A DNA stretch of 64,000 nucleotides, taken from contig NZ_JBJNRJ010000004.1 in assembly GCF_046233715.1 (NCBI RefSeq), positions 62,001-126,000 of the forward strand, read 5' to 3'. Each line of letters starts with the position of its first letter. Positions within the stretch are counted from its first letter, which is position 1. The notes below the pieces were generated by a model. It had not been told where the DNA came from. It saw only the letters and a list, made by a program, of their open reading frames with translations, and ran no database searches. The stretch is from Trujillonella humicola. GTDB taxonomy: Bacteria > Actinomycetota > Actinomycetes > Mycobacteriales > Geodermatophilaceae. Made by a program: the position numbers and the translations under genes. Positions 51,777 through 60,898 of this stretch are shown in pieces.

Positions 51777-53180
51777 ATGGGTGTGGACGACGACAGGGCC
51801 GGGTCGACCGTGCGGCAGCAGCGGGAGACCACGGCGCTCGACCTGCGCTCGGGGGCCGTGCTGCCCGGCGCCGGCACGGGCGGGAGCTCGGTGCAGCACA
51901 CGGCGCAGATCGACCCCTCGGCGGTGCCGCCGCCCCCGGGGACGCCGGAGCCACCGCTGCCGCGCACCGTCGAGCAGCACCTCGACGAGATCCTCGCCGC
52001 GGTGCCGCAACCCGACCCGATCGAGCTGGCCGTCCTCGACGCGCAGGGGCTGCTCTGCGCCGAGGAGGTCGTGAGCAAGCGCGCCCTGCCGGCCCACGAT
52101 CAGGCGGCTTTGGACGGCTACGCCGCCCGCGCCGCCGACGTGGCCGCCGCCACGCTGGAGTCCCCGGTCCCGCTGTCGGTCGTGGGGGAGACCACCGCGG
52201 GGGCGTCCGGACCGTCGTCCATCGGTCCGGGCCTGGCGCAGAAGGTGGCGGCCGGCGCGCTGCTGCCCGGCGGCGCCGACGCCGTCGTCCCCGCGGTCTG
52301 GACCGACCGCGGCGTGGTCACCGTGACGGTGCACGCCGGGGTGGCGGCGGGCAACTACGTCCGCCGCGCGGGGGACGACGTCGCGCCCGGCACGCCCGCG
52401 GTCGCCGTCGGGACGCCGATCGGGCCCGCGCAGATCAGCCTGCTGGCCGCGGTCGGCCGCGAGCGGGTGCTGGTCCGCCCGCGCCCGCGGGTGGGGATCC
52501 TCTCCGCGGGCGGCGAGCTCGTCGACATCGCCGCCGATCCCTCGCCGGGGCAGGCCGTCGACGTCAACAGCTACGCCCTCGCCGCGGCGGCCCGCGACGC
52601 CGGCGCCGACGCCTACCGCTCGGGCATCGTGCCGGCCGACCCGCGCCGGCTGTCGGAGGTGCTGGAGAGCCAGACCCTGCGCAGCGACCTGGTGCTGATC
52701 TCGGGCACCTTCGCCGAGGAGGGCGACCCGGTCCGGGAGGCGCTGGCCGCCCTCGGCGACGTCCGGTTCCGTCCCGTGACGATGCACCCCGGACCCGTGC
52801 AGGCCTTCGGCCGGATCGGCCGGGAGCAGGTCCCGGTCATCGTCGTGCCCGGCGAGCCGGTCGCGGCGCTGGTGGCCTTCGAGGTGTTCGTCCGCCCGGC
52901 GATCCGGCTGATGCTGGGCAAGCGCCAGCTGTTCCGCCGCACCGTGCAGGCCATCGCGGCGCAGCCGGTGTTCTCCCCGCTGGGCTACCGCCAGTACCTG
53001 CACGGGCAGGTGATGCGCCACCCCGACGGCGGCTACGTGGTGGAGCCGCTGGGCGACGGCGACGAGGCGATGCTCGCGCGCATGGCCCGCGCCAACTGCC
53101 TCGTCGTCGTGGACGAGGACGTCACCGAGGTGGCCGCCGGCGGCCTCGTGACGGTGATGCCCCTGCTGCTCGGCGGCTGA
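51777..53180 (+). CDS. glp: MoeA/gephyrin-like protein Glp
   Basis: A 467-residue MoeA-like protein: QHLDEILAAVPQPDPIEL, ALPAHDQAALDGYAARAADV (where MoeA has P-x-x-D-x-S-A-M-D-G), GADAVVPAVWTD, VGILSAGGELVDI and VPGEPVAALVAFEVFVRPAI. In actinobacteria this gene neighbours glpR/sepX and in Corynebacterium Glp acts in FtsZ-linked division with GlpR rather than in Moco synthesis; the same pairing is present here. The N-terminal 60 residues are extended and low-complexity. It starts 35 bp after galU. Moco activity is an alternative. Confidence 0.85.
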   Translation: MGVDDDRAGSTVRQQRETTALDLRSGAVLPGAGTGGSSVQHTAQIDPSAVPPPPGTPEPPLPRTVEQHLDEILAAVPQPDPIELAVLDAQGLLCAEEVVSKRALPAHDQAALDGYAARAADVAAATLESPVPLSVVGETTAGASGPSSIGPGLAQKVAAGALLPGGADAVVPAVWTDRGVVTVTVHAGVAAGNYVRRAGDDVAPGTPAVAVGTPIGPAQISLLAAVGRERVLVRPRPRVGILSAGGELVDIAADPSPGQAVDVNSYALAAAARDAGADAYRSGIVPADPRRLSEVLESQTLRSDLVLISGTFAEEGDPVREALAALGDVRFRPVTMHPGPVQAFGRIGREQVPVIVVPGEPVAALVAFEVFVRPAIRLMLGKRQLFRRTVQAIAAQPVFSPLGYRQYLHGQVMRHPDGGYVVEPLGDGDEAMLARMARANCLVVVDEDVTEVAAGGLVTVMPLLLGG

Positions 53181-53186
53181 GCAGGC

Positions 53187-53810
53187 GTGCTCTCCGACCC
53201 TGCGCTGCGGCCCGGGTGGCCGGCCACGCTGCGGTGGGGGCCGGTCGAGCTGCACCCGCTGCGCCGGTCCGACGCCGCCGAGTGGAGCCGGGTGCGGATG
53301 GCCAACGAGGACTGGCTGAGCCCCTGGGAACCCACGGCGGTCCAACCCTGGGCGGTGCGGCACACGCCGGCGGCGTTCCGCACGGTGCGCCGCCGGGTGC
53401 TGCAACGGGCGCGGACGGGGCTGACCCTGCCCTTCACCATCCGGGTCGAGGGCCGGCTCGCCGGCCAGGTCACCGTCGACAACGTCGTCCGCGGCGCGCT
53501 GCGCTCGGGCAACGTCGGCTACTGGCTGGACCGCGCGGTCGCCGGACGCGGCATGGCCTCCCTCGCGGTGGCGCTCGTGTGCGACCACGCGTTCGGCCCG
53601 GCGGGGCTGCACCGGCTCCAGGCCGACATCCGGCCGGAGAACGCTCCCAGCCAGCGCCTGGTCGAGCGGCTCGGGTTCCGCCGTGAGGGCCTGCTGCGCC
53701 GCTACCTGGACATCGACGGCGACTGGCGCGACCACTACACCTACGCGCTGCTGGCCGAGGACCACCCGCGCGGCGTGGTCGCGCACTGGCAGGCCCGCGC
53801 CGGCGGTTGA
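53187..53810 (+). CDS. rimJ: RimJ-type GNAT N-acetyltransferase
   Basis: A 207-residue ribosomal-protein-acetyltransferase-like GNAT. Typical blocks: WGPVELHPLRRSDAAEWSRV, NEDWLSPWEPT, TVDNVVRGALRSGNVGYWLD, GRGMASLAVALVCDHAF (acetyl-CoA loop), HRLQADIRPENAPSQRLVE and LGFRREGLLRRYLDIDG. Start GTG 53187 is 6 bp after glp, so it is co-transcribed with galU-glp. The position matches Rv0995 of mycobacteria. Confidence 0.93.
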   Translation: MLSDPALRPGWPATLRWGPVELHPLRRSDAAEWSRVRMANEDWLSPWEPTAVQPWAVRHTPAAFRTVRRRVLQRARTGLTLPFTIRVEGRLAGQVTVDNVVRGALRSGNVGYWLDRAVAGRGMASLAVALVCDHAFGPAGLHRLQADIRPENAPSQRLVERLGFRREGLLRRYLDIDGDWRDHYTYALLAEDHPRGVVAHWQARAGG

Positions 53811-54010
53811 CCCGCTCCCCGGGTGGGTATGGATGGGCCTCCGCCTAGCACGGAACCGGCCGGTCCCCGGCTGTCGTCGTGTCGACACGCCGCCCCCGTG
53901 GCACTCCCGTCACACAACACTCCGGCGACACACCGCGCGCCTCCCTCGAATGGGGCGGCGACCTGCATAACCTGCCGCGGCAAGTGACTCGTGTGACGGG
54001 TGGTGTTCTC

Positions 54011-54718
54011 ATGGGATCGGGTGTGCTCCTGGCCGCGCTGGTCGTCCTCTGGTTCGTCGTGCTGGTGCCGATGGTGGTCACCCGCGGCGACGAGCGGACG
54101 CGACCGGTGGCGGGCGACTCCGGCCGTACGCTGCAGCGCCGGCGGGTGGTGGACCCGGTGGTCCACGCCTCCACCGAGCGGGTCGCCGTCGACCGCGGCG
54201 TCCTGCGCGAGACCGGCGAGCTGCGGGTCGACGTGCACGCCGTGCGCCGCCGAACGCTGGCCGGCCTGGTCGCGCTGGCGCTGCTGGCCCTCGTGGGCGC
54301 GCTCGTCGTCGCCCCGTGGGTGTGGGCGGTGCAGGTGCTGCTCGACGTCGCGGTCGTCGCCTACCTCGCGGTCCTGCGCGCCGCCGCCCGGCGCGAGCAG
54401 GCCGCCGCCCGCCGCGCCGCCCGGACGGCCGCCCGCCGCGCCGCCCGCTCGGTGCCGGCCCCGCGCCCTGCCGTGGTCGAGGAGGAGTCCGCCGAGGACC
54501 ACGACGTCGAGGCCGGCCCGGTGCACCACACCGTCGGCCTGCGCCACCCGAGCCTGCCGCTGGCCCCGGTGCACCCGCTGCGCCCGGGCCGCGTCGTGGC
54601 CGCCCGCGCCGCGACCCCGGCCGGCTGGCAGAACAGCGCTGTCGTGGGCCTGGACGACGACGACATCGGCTTCGCCGACATCGACGAGTACGAGCCGCGC
54701 CGGGTCGCCAACCTCTGA
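54011..54718 (+). CDS. glpR: SepX/GlpR-type division-associated membrane protein
   Basis: A 235-residue protein with an N-terminal helix (VLLAALVVLWFVVLVPMVVT) and two more helices in the middle (TLAGLVALALLALVGALVV and VQVLLDVAVVAYLAVL), then a basic Ala/Arg linker and an acidic C-terminus. The layout, and the position two genes after glp, match the actinobacterial SepX/GlpR family that localises to the division site and binds Glp. ATG 54011 precedes the helix directly; no good SD is seen. Its stop codon begins copy A of the palindromic repeat. Confidence 0.82.
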   Translation: MGSGVLLAALVVLWFVVLVPMVVTRGDERTRPVAGDSGRTLQRRRVVDPVVHASTERVAVDRGVLRETGELRVDVHAVRRRTLAGLVALALLALVGALVVAPWVWAVQVLLDVAVVAYLAVLRAAARREQAAARRAARTAARRAARSVPAPRPAVVEEESAEDHDVEAGPVHHTVGLRHPSLPLAPVHPLRPGRVVAARAATPAGWQNSAVVGLDDDDIGFADIDEYEPRRVANL

Positions 54719-54776
54719 ACGAGGACCCCGTCCTCCTCATCCCTCGCACGCTCGGGACGAGCCTCTGGACGGGGCC
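54716..54776 (+). repeat. Stop-anchored palindromic repeat, copy A
   Basis: Starts with the TGA of the SepX/GlpR-like gene and runs 61 bp. It is 59/61 identical by eye to the copy at 9290-9350. The stem is GACCCCGTCC with GGACGGGGCC, inner stem TCCC with GGGA. It lies between the sepX/glpR gene and tRNA-Ala. Confidence 0.85.
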
Positions 54777-54836
54777 GGGACGCGCGGCCACCCCCGGTCC
54801 GGTGCGGAGCACGGAGACGGTAGGCTCTGTCCGTCA

Positions 54837-54912
<76 letters not shown>

Positions 54913-54920
54913 CCGACACC

Positions 54921-54952
54921 GCAGGGCGCCCTCCACCCGGAGGGCGCCCTGC
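54921..54952 (+). terminator. Perfect 14-bp terminator hairpin after tRNA-Ala
   Basis: GCAGGGCGCCCTCC and GGAGGGCGCCCTGC flank an ACCC loop. It ends 40 bp before the DAHP synthase start and follows the tRNA by 10 bp. Confidence 0.8.
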
Positions 54953-54991
54953 GTCGTTGAGGGGTCGGTGCGATCGACGGGAGGACGGCGG

Positions 54992-56248
54992 ATGGTGCAC
55001 GGAGAGAGGGCGGTCGCGCCCGAGACGGTCCCGGGCGAGCGGCTGCTGCCCGAGGCGGCCCGCATCGCCGAGCACCTGCTCGCGGTCCAGCAGCGGGTCA
55101 ACGACCAGGTCGACCTCCTGCAGGCCGGCCTGATGCCCGACGTCCGGCGCCGGCTGGGGCTGGCCGAGGGCGAGCCGGTCGACGTCGCCGACCTGGTCAA
55201 CGCCCGCATCGCCGGGCTCAGCGTCGTGGTCACCCCCGAGGCGGTGGCCACCGTCGTGCCGCTGACCGCCGCCTCGGCCGCGACGACGCGCGCCGGCCGC
55301 CGGGCGGCCACGGCGATCATCGCCGGCGAGGACCCCCGGCTGGCCGTGATCGCCGGCCCCTGCTCCATCCACGACCCGGCCGCCGCGCTGGAGTACGCGG
55401 CGTTCCTGGCCCGGATGCGCGAGCGGCACGCCGAGGACCTCGAGATCCTCATGCGCACCTACACCGAGAAGCCGCGGACCGAGGTGGACTGGAAGGGCTT
55501 CGCCTACGACCCCTACCTCGACGGGTCGAACCGGATCAGCGTGGGCCTGGTCGCCACCCGGATGCTGATGATCGGCATCACCGGGCTGGGCGTGCCCGTG
55601 GCCGCCGAACCGCTCAACGCCCTCACCCCGCAGTACGTCAACGGGCTGGTCACCTACAACGGGGTCGGCGCGCGCAACGTCACCGACCAGACCGCCCGGG
55701 AGCGGGTGTCGGGCTTCTCCTCCGTCGTCGGCTTCAAGAACTCGCCGGAGGGCAGCATCGAGGTCGCCGTCCAGGCCGTCGTGTCGGCCCGGGCGCCGCA
55801 CGAGTTCCTCGGCGTCGACCGGCACGGGGTCACCGCGCAGCTGTCCACGACCGGCAACGAGACCGGGCACGTCATCCTGCGCGGCGACAAGGACGGCCCC
55901 AACCACTCCGCCGCGCACGTCGCGGCCACCCGGGCGGCGCTGCGGGCCCGGGGCCTGCCCGAGGTGGTCGTCGTCGACGCCTCGCACGGCAACAGCCGCA
56001 AGGACCACCGGCGGCAGCCCGCCGTCGTCGCCGACCTCGCGGCGCAGATCGCCGGCGGCGAGCCCGCCATCCGCGGCGTGATGATCGAGAGCCACCTGCG
56101 CGCCGGCCGCCAGGACCTCGACCAGCGCGACCCCGCGGCGCTGGAGTACGGGCTGAGCGTCACCGACTCCTGCGTCGACCTGCCGACGACGGAGGCGCTG
56201 CTGGAGGAGCTGGCCCGGGCGGCACGGGCCAGGCGGACGGCGGCCTGA
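54992..56248 (+). CDS. DAHP synthase, class I (AroF/G/H type) with N-terminal helical extension
   Basis: First step of the shikimate pathway: phosphoenolpyruvate plus erythrose-4-phosphate to DAHP. 418 aa. Motifs: LAVIAGPCSIHDPAAALEYA, ILMRTYTEKPRT, FAYDPYLDGSNRISVG, VVAAEPLNAL region, GFKNSPEGSIEVAVQ, HVILRGDKDGPNHS and VVVDASHGNSRKDHRRQP. A preceding 100-residue helical part (HLLAVQQRVNDQVDLLQAGL) is longer than E. coli AroG's N-terminus and may mediate oligomerisation or feedback binding. ATG 54992 follows GGGAGGA. Many actinobacteria use class II enzymes, so this may be a second isozyme. Confidence 0.9.
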   Translation: MVHGERAVAPETVPGERLLPEAARIAEHLLAVQQRVNDQVDLLQAGLMPDVRRRLGLAEGEPVDVADLVNARIAGLSVVVTPEAVATVVPLTAASAATTRAGRRAATAIIAGEDPRLAVIAGPCSIHDPAAALEYAAFLARMRERHAEDLEILMRTYTEKPRTEVDWKGFAYDPYLDGSNRISVGLVATRMLMIGITGLGVPVAAEPLNALTPQYVNGLVTYNGVGARNVTDQTARERVSGFSSVVGFKNSPEGSIEVAVQAVVSARAPHEFLGVDRHGVTAQLSTTGNETGHVILRGDKDGPNHSAAHVAATRAALRARGLPEVVVVDASHGNSRKDHRRQPAVVADLAAQIAGGEPAIRGVMIESHLRAGRQDLDQRDPAALEYGLSVTDSCVDLPTTEALLEELARAARARRTAA

Positions 56249-56453
56249 GCGGCGGTCAGCCCGCGCCGCCGGTGAGCTCGCGCCCGCGCGTCCCGTCTGC
56301 CGGCGGACGTTCCCGTTCGGACCACGCTGCGTAACGATTGTAGGTGGTTCCTGCAGCGGATCGCCGCACTCCGGGTGCCTTCTGCCGCGGGATCGGCACT
56401 TTCGCCGTGGGGCGGCTGTGCAGAGCGGCGAACACACATGACACTCCGTCACC

Positions 56454-59264
56454 ATGCTCAGAGCACGTCGCGCTGCGGCGACACTCGTCGGCCTCACCGT
56501 CCGGCTGGGCCTCGTCGTGGCCCTGGCCGCCGGGGTGGTCGCCGTCCTGCCCGCGCCGACCGCCTCGGCGGCGCCCACGCTGCCCGCCGGGTTCGTCGTC
56601 CGCGACCTGCCCAGCGGCCAGGCCGACACCCTGACCGACTTCGACTTCGCGCCGGACGGCAGCTACTTCACGACCGGCAAGAACGGCCGCGTGGCCTGGG
56701 TGTCGGCCGCCGGCGTGCCCCGCACGCTGGCCACGCTCGCGGTCGCCACCCAGCAGGACCTGGGCCTGTCCGGGATCGCGGTGGCCGCCGACTACGCGAC
56801 CAGCCGCCAAGTGTACACCGCGCGGGCGCTGACCGTGAACGGCGTGTGGATGACCCGGCTGAGCGCCTGGACCGTCACCGGATCCCCGGAGCCGACCGGG
56901 CTGACCGGCGAGCGGGTCGTCTTCGAGCTGCGGCAGAACTCCGACGTCCACGCGCTCACCGACATCGTGGCCGCGCCGGACGGGACGCTGTGGGTGAGCG
57001 TCGGCGACGCCGCCGACTTCCGCGTCGTCGACCCGCTGGCACTGCGGTCGCTGGACGTCAACCAGGGCTACGGCAAGGTCCTGCACGTCCTGCCCGACGG
57101 CCGCGGCGTGCCGGGCAACCCGTACTACGACGCGGCGAACCCGCAGTCGTGGAAGAGCCGCGTCTACGCCAGCGGCTTCCGCAGCCCCTTCCGGATGAGC
57201 CTGGACCCGACCTCCGGGGCGCCGATCCTCGGTGACGTGGGCTGGAACACCTGGGAGGAGGTCAACCTCATCCGCCCCGGGGCGAACTACGGCTGGCCGT
57301 GCTGGGAGGGCAACACGCAGACCCCCGGCTACCGGGACCTCCCGGGCTGCGCCGGCGTCACCAACACCGCCCCGCTGTGGACCTACGTGCACGGCCCGCT
57401 GGGCACCAGCATCACCGGCGGCGTCGTCTACCAGGGCTCGGCCTACCCCGAGGCCTACCGCGGCGCCTACTTCTTCGGCGACTACGCCTCGCAGCGGGTC
57501 TACACCCTGCGCTACGACGCCCAGGGCCGGCTGACCCGCCAGCCCGAGGCGGCCGGCTTTGGCGTCGAGAACGGCCTGCCCGTCGCCTTCGGGACCGCCA
57601 CCAACGGCGACATCGTCTACGCCGACATCGCCGGCAGCCGGCTCAAGCGGCTGGTCTACCTGCCGGGCAACCGCCCACCGACGGCGGAGGCGACGTTCAC
57701 GACGAACGCGGCCACCCGGACGGTCAGCTTCGACGCCAGCCGTTCCAGCGACCTCGACGGCGATCCGCTCACCTACCGCTGGGACTTCGGCGACGGGACC
57801 ACCGCGACCGGTGTGCGCCCGGTCAAGACGTACGCGGCGAGCACGCCGGCGACGGTCACCGTGCGGCTCACCGTCACCGACCCGGCGGGGGCCACGGGGA
57901 CCAAGGAGTTCACCGTCGCGCCCGCGGCGGCGGCGCCGAACCTGGTGCTGACCGCGCCCCCGCCGACGGCGACGTTCGCGGTGGGCAACCCGGTCCAGGC
58001 CAGCGCCACCGCCACCGACTCGGCCGGCGCGCCGCTGCCGGTCACGTGGCGCGTCGTCCTGGTCCACTGCAGCGCCGACTACTGCCACGACCACCCGGGC
58101 GAGACCTTCACCGGCCCGACCTTCACCCGGCCCTTCGACGACCACGGCGACCGGACCAGCCTGACGATCATCGCCTCGGCGACCGACTCCCGGGGCGTCC
58201 GGACGGAGCGGAGCTTCATCGCCCAGCCGCGGATGCGGACGCTGACGCTCAACGCCTCCACCCCGGCCGCCATGACGGTGAACGGCGTGGCCCGGTCCAC
58301 CGTCCAGGTCACCGCCGGTGCCCGCGTCTCGATCTCGGCGCCCCCGGTGGCCGCCGACGGCGTCGCCACCTTCGAGCGGTGGAACGACGGCGCCCCGCGG
58401 CAGCGCGAGCTCGTGATGCCCGACGGCGACCTCGCGCTGACCTCGACGTACCTCACGCCCATCGACCGCCGGTACGCCGCGGAGGCCGCGCTGCGGACCG
58501 CGCTGGGACCGGCCACCGCCCCGGAGGCGGGGGACGCCGCGGTGCGCTACCGCGTCTACCAGAACGGGCGGCTGTACTGGTCCCCGGCGGAGGGGGTCCA
58601 CGAGGTCCGCGGCCAGATCCTCGCGACCTACCTCGCCGTCGGCGGGCACGTCGTCCTCGGTGAGCCGATCACCGACGAGACGCCGACGCCGGACGGTCGC
58701 GGCCGCTACAACCACTTCCGGATCAACACGTCGTCGATCTACTGGACGCCCACCACCGGCGCCCACGCCGTCTACGGCGAGATCCGGCGGCTGTGGGCCT
58801 CGATGGGCTGGGAGCTGTCCGTCCACGGCTACCCGCGCAGCTCGGAGCTGGCCACCCCGAACGGCCGAGGTCGGTACAACGACTTCCAGAACGGCGGCAT
58901 CTACTGGCGACCCGGCGTCGGGCCCCGCAGCGTGCACGGCGCGATCTACCAGGCCTGGGGCCGCATGGGCTGGGAGGGCGGCCTGCTGGGCTTCCCCACC
59001 ACCAACGAGACCACGACCCCGGACCGGATCGGCCGCTACAACCACTTCGAGGGCGGTTCGATCTACTGGTCGCCGCGCACCGGCGCGCACGCCGTGTACG
59101 GGGCCATCCTCGCCCGGTGGCGGGCGCTGGGGTGGGAGCTGTCCTACCTCGGCTACCCGACGAGCACCGAGTTCTCCGTCCCCGGCGGGCGGCGGGTGAA
59201 CTTCGAGCGCGGGTACATCCAGTGGAACGCGAGCACCGGCGCGGTCATCGACCGCAGGTACTGA
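56454..59264 (+). CDS. Secreted sugar-dehydrogenase-like propeller with PKD-like domain and LGFP repeats
   Basis: 936 residues. A signal peptide (VALAAGVVAVLPAPTASAAP) precedes a PQQ-dependent-type sugar dehydrogenase (GSDH-like) six-bladed propeller at about residues 50-400: GVPRTLATLAVATQQDLGLS, DIVAAPDGTLWVSVGDAADF, LHVLPDGRGVPGNPYYD, SGFRSPFRMS, GWNTWEEVNLIRPGANYGWP. A PKD-like Ig domain follows (SFDASRSSDLDGDPLTYRWD), then LGFP-type repeats (residues 660-936; e.g. GRYNHFEGGSIYWSPRTGAH, GWELSYLGYPT) that anchor proteins to the actinobacterial envelope. The metal/PQQ sites cannot be verified by eye. Likely an envelope-bound sugar- or lactone-oxidising enzyme. Confidence 0.82.
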   Translation: MLRARRAAATLVGLTVRLGLVVALAAGVVAVLPAPTASAAPTLPAGFVVRDLPSGQADTLTDFDFAPDGSYFTTGKNGRVAWVSAAGVPRTLATLAVATQQDLGLSGIAVAADYATSRQVYTARALTVNGVWMTRLSAWTVTGSPEPTGLTGERVVFELRQNSDVHALTDIVAAPDGTLWVSVGDAADFRVVDPLALRSLDVNQGYGKVLHVLPDGRGVPGNPYYDAANPQSWKSRVYASGFRSPFRMSLDPTSGAPILGDVGWNTWEEVNLIRPGANYGWPCWEGNTQTPGYRDLPGCAGVTNTAPLWTYVHGPLGTSITGGVVYQGSAYPEAYRGAYFFGDYASQRVYTLRYDAQGRLTRQPEAAGFGVENGLPVAFGTATNGDIVYADIAGSRLKRLVYLPGNRPPTAEATFTTNAATRTVSFDASRSSDLDGDPLTYRWDFGDGTTATGVRPVKTYAASTPATVTVRLTVTDPAGATGTKEFTVAPAAAAPNLVLTAPPPTATFAVGNPVQASATATDSAGAPLPVTWRVVLVHCSADYCHDHPGETFTGPTFTRPFDDHGDRTSLTIIASATDSRGVRTERSFIAQPRMRTLTLNASTPAAMTVNGVARSTVQVTAGARVSISAPPVAADGVATFERWNDGAPRQRELVMPDGDLALTSTYLTPIDRRYAAEAALRTALGPATAPEAGDAAVRYRVYQNGRLYWSPAEGVHEVRGQILATYLAVGGHVVLGEPITDETPTPDGRGRYNHFRINTSSIYWTPTTGAHAVYGEIRRLWASMGWELSVHGYPRSSELATPNGRGRYNDFQNGGIYWRPGVGPRSVHGAIYQAWGRMGWEGGLLGFPTTNETTTPDRIGRYNHFEGGSIYWSPRTGAHAVYGAILARWRALGWELSYLGYPTSTEFSVPGGRRVNFERGYIQWNASTGAVIDRRY

Positions 59265-59277
59265 CGCCCGCGCCGGC

Positions 59278-60795
59278 TCAGAACCAGGAGGGGAACCACA
59301 TCCGGTCCAGCCACTCCCCGTGCGAGAGCGGCTGCCCGGTGAGCACCGGGTAGAAGAAGACGAACGTCGCCGCCACGACGCCGACGTACAGGCTCACGAC
59401 GCCGAGGCCGACCTGGCGCCGGGTGTGCGAGGCCGACGCAGGACCGAGCGCGTCCTGGAGCACGAGGACCACGGCGAGCACGAAGAACGGCACCACCGGC
59501 GCCATGTAGAAGATGAACATCGTCCGTTCCCCGTTGAGGAACCAGGTGCCCCAGCCGGCCGCGATCATGGTGAGGAGCAGGATCGAGGCCGGGTCGCGGC
59601 GGGCGACCACCCGCCAGGCCAGCCAGACCAGGGCCGGCGCGAAGGCGAACCACAACGTCGGCGTCCCCACCATGAGGATGTAGCGGACGACCTGGTCGCC
59701 GGCCGCGTCCGTCAGCCCCTGCGGGTTCCACAGCAGGATCGGCCGGCCGTTGACCAGCCAGCTCCACGGCCCGGACTCCCACGGGTGGGGGGACGACAGC
59801 CCGTTGTGGAACGCGAGCCACTCGGCGTGCTGGTGCCACAGCGACCGCACGGAGTCGGGCACCCAGCCGAAGGCGGTGTCGGGGTTCTGCTGCGCCCAGG
59901 CCTTGCCCTGCGAGGTCTCGCCCAGGAACCAGCCGGTGAAGCTGGCGACGTAGGTGAGCACCGGGACGGCGGCCAGCGCCCACGTCGCGCCGGGCAGCCC
60001 GCGGCGCAGCGCAACCAGGGACGGTCGGGCGACGCCCGCCTCGCGCCAGGCGGCCCGGTCCCAGAAGAGGGACAGCACGGCGGCGAAGGCCAGGAACCAG
60101 ACCCCGCTCCACTTGACCGCGCAGGCGCAGCCGAAGAGGAAGCCCGCGGCGATCCGCCAGCCGCGCGGGCCGAGGCGGAAGCCGGTCGGCGGGACGTCGA
60201 CGGCGTCGCGGATGCGTTGCCGGACCCGGTCGCGGTCGACCACCAGGCAGGCGACGGCGGAGACGACGAAGACCTGCAGGAAGACGTCGAGCAGGCCGAT
60301 CCGCGACAGGCTGAAGGAGAAGCCGTCCAGCGCGAGCAGCAGACCGGCGACCAGGCCGAGGAACGTGGAGCCGGTCAGCCGCCGCGCCAGCCGGACCAGG
60401 ACGACGACGGCGATCGTGCCGGCGACGGCCGAGGGGAACCGCCAGCCTAACGAGTCGTAGCCGAACGCCCTGATCCCCAGCGCGATCAGCCACTTGCCCA
60501 GCGGCGGGTGGACGATGAACGTGTAGCCGCGGTTGTACTCGTGGCCCCAGGTGAGCATCTCCTGCGCCTCGGGCGGGTAGTACGCCTCGTCGAACAGCAG
60601 CTCGCGCGGGTAGCTGATGTCCCAGAGCCGGATCGCGAACGCCGCGGCGCCGAGGACCGCGGTCAGGACCCAGGCCAGCCGGGTGTCGCGGGGCAGCGGC
60701 GGGGTGCGGTCGATCCGGCGGGCCGGCAGGCGGCGGCGCGGGACCGGCCGGAGCCGGGGGTCGGACTCCGCGCGCTCGGGAGCCAGGACCGCCAT
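59278..60795 (-). CDS. pmt: Protein O-mannosyltransferase (Pmt)
   Basis: GT39-family mannosyltransferase moving mannose from polyprenyl-phospho-mannose to Ser/Thr of exported proteins. 505 residues; about eleven helices. The catalytic loop LLFDEAYYPPEAQEMLTWGH (Asp-Glu) and YNRGYTFIVHPPLGKWLIAL, then FSFSLSRIGLLDVFLQVFV, MFIFYMAPVVPFFVLAVVL, fit family PF02366. Size and layout match Rv1002c. ATG 60795. Convergent with the preceding LGFP protein, a secreted protein, and divergent from rsmI, as in mycobacteria. Confidence 0.93.
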   Translation of the reverse strand: MAVLAPERAESDPRLRPVPRRRLPARRIDRTPPLPRDTRLAWVLTAVLGAAAFAIRLWDISYPRELLFDEAYYPPEAQEMLTWGHEYNRGYTFIVHPPLGKWLIALGIRAFGYDSLGWRFPSAVAGTIAVVVLVRLARRLTGSTFLGLVAGLLLALDGFSFSLSRIGLLDVFLQVFVVSAVACLVVDRDRVRQRIRDAVDVPPTGFRLGPRGWRIAAGFLFGCACAVKWSGVWFLAFAAVLSLFWDRAAWREAGVARPSLVALRRGLPGATWALAAVPVLTYVASFTGWFLGETSQGKAWAQQNPDTAFGWVPDSVRSLWHQHAEWLAFHNGLSSPHPWESGPWSWLVNGRPILLWNPQGLTDAAGDQVVRYILMVGTPTLWFAFAPALVWLAWRVVARRDPASILLLTMIAAGWGTWFLNGERTMFIFYMAPVVPFFVLAVVLVLQDALGPASASHTRRQVGLGVVSLYVGVVAATFVFFYPVLTGQPLSHGEWLDRMWFPSWF

Positions 60796-60898
60796 GGGCC
60801 CAGGGTAGTGACAGGACCTGCCTGCCCCCCGGTACTCGCGGGGCCGCGCCGGGCCCCTGCAGGCAGGCCGGGCCGGGCCGGCGTGACAGGCTCGGAGG

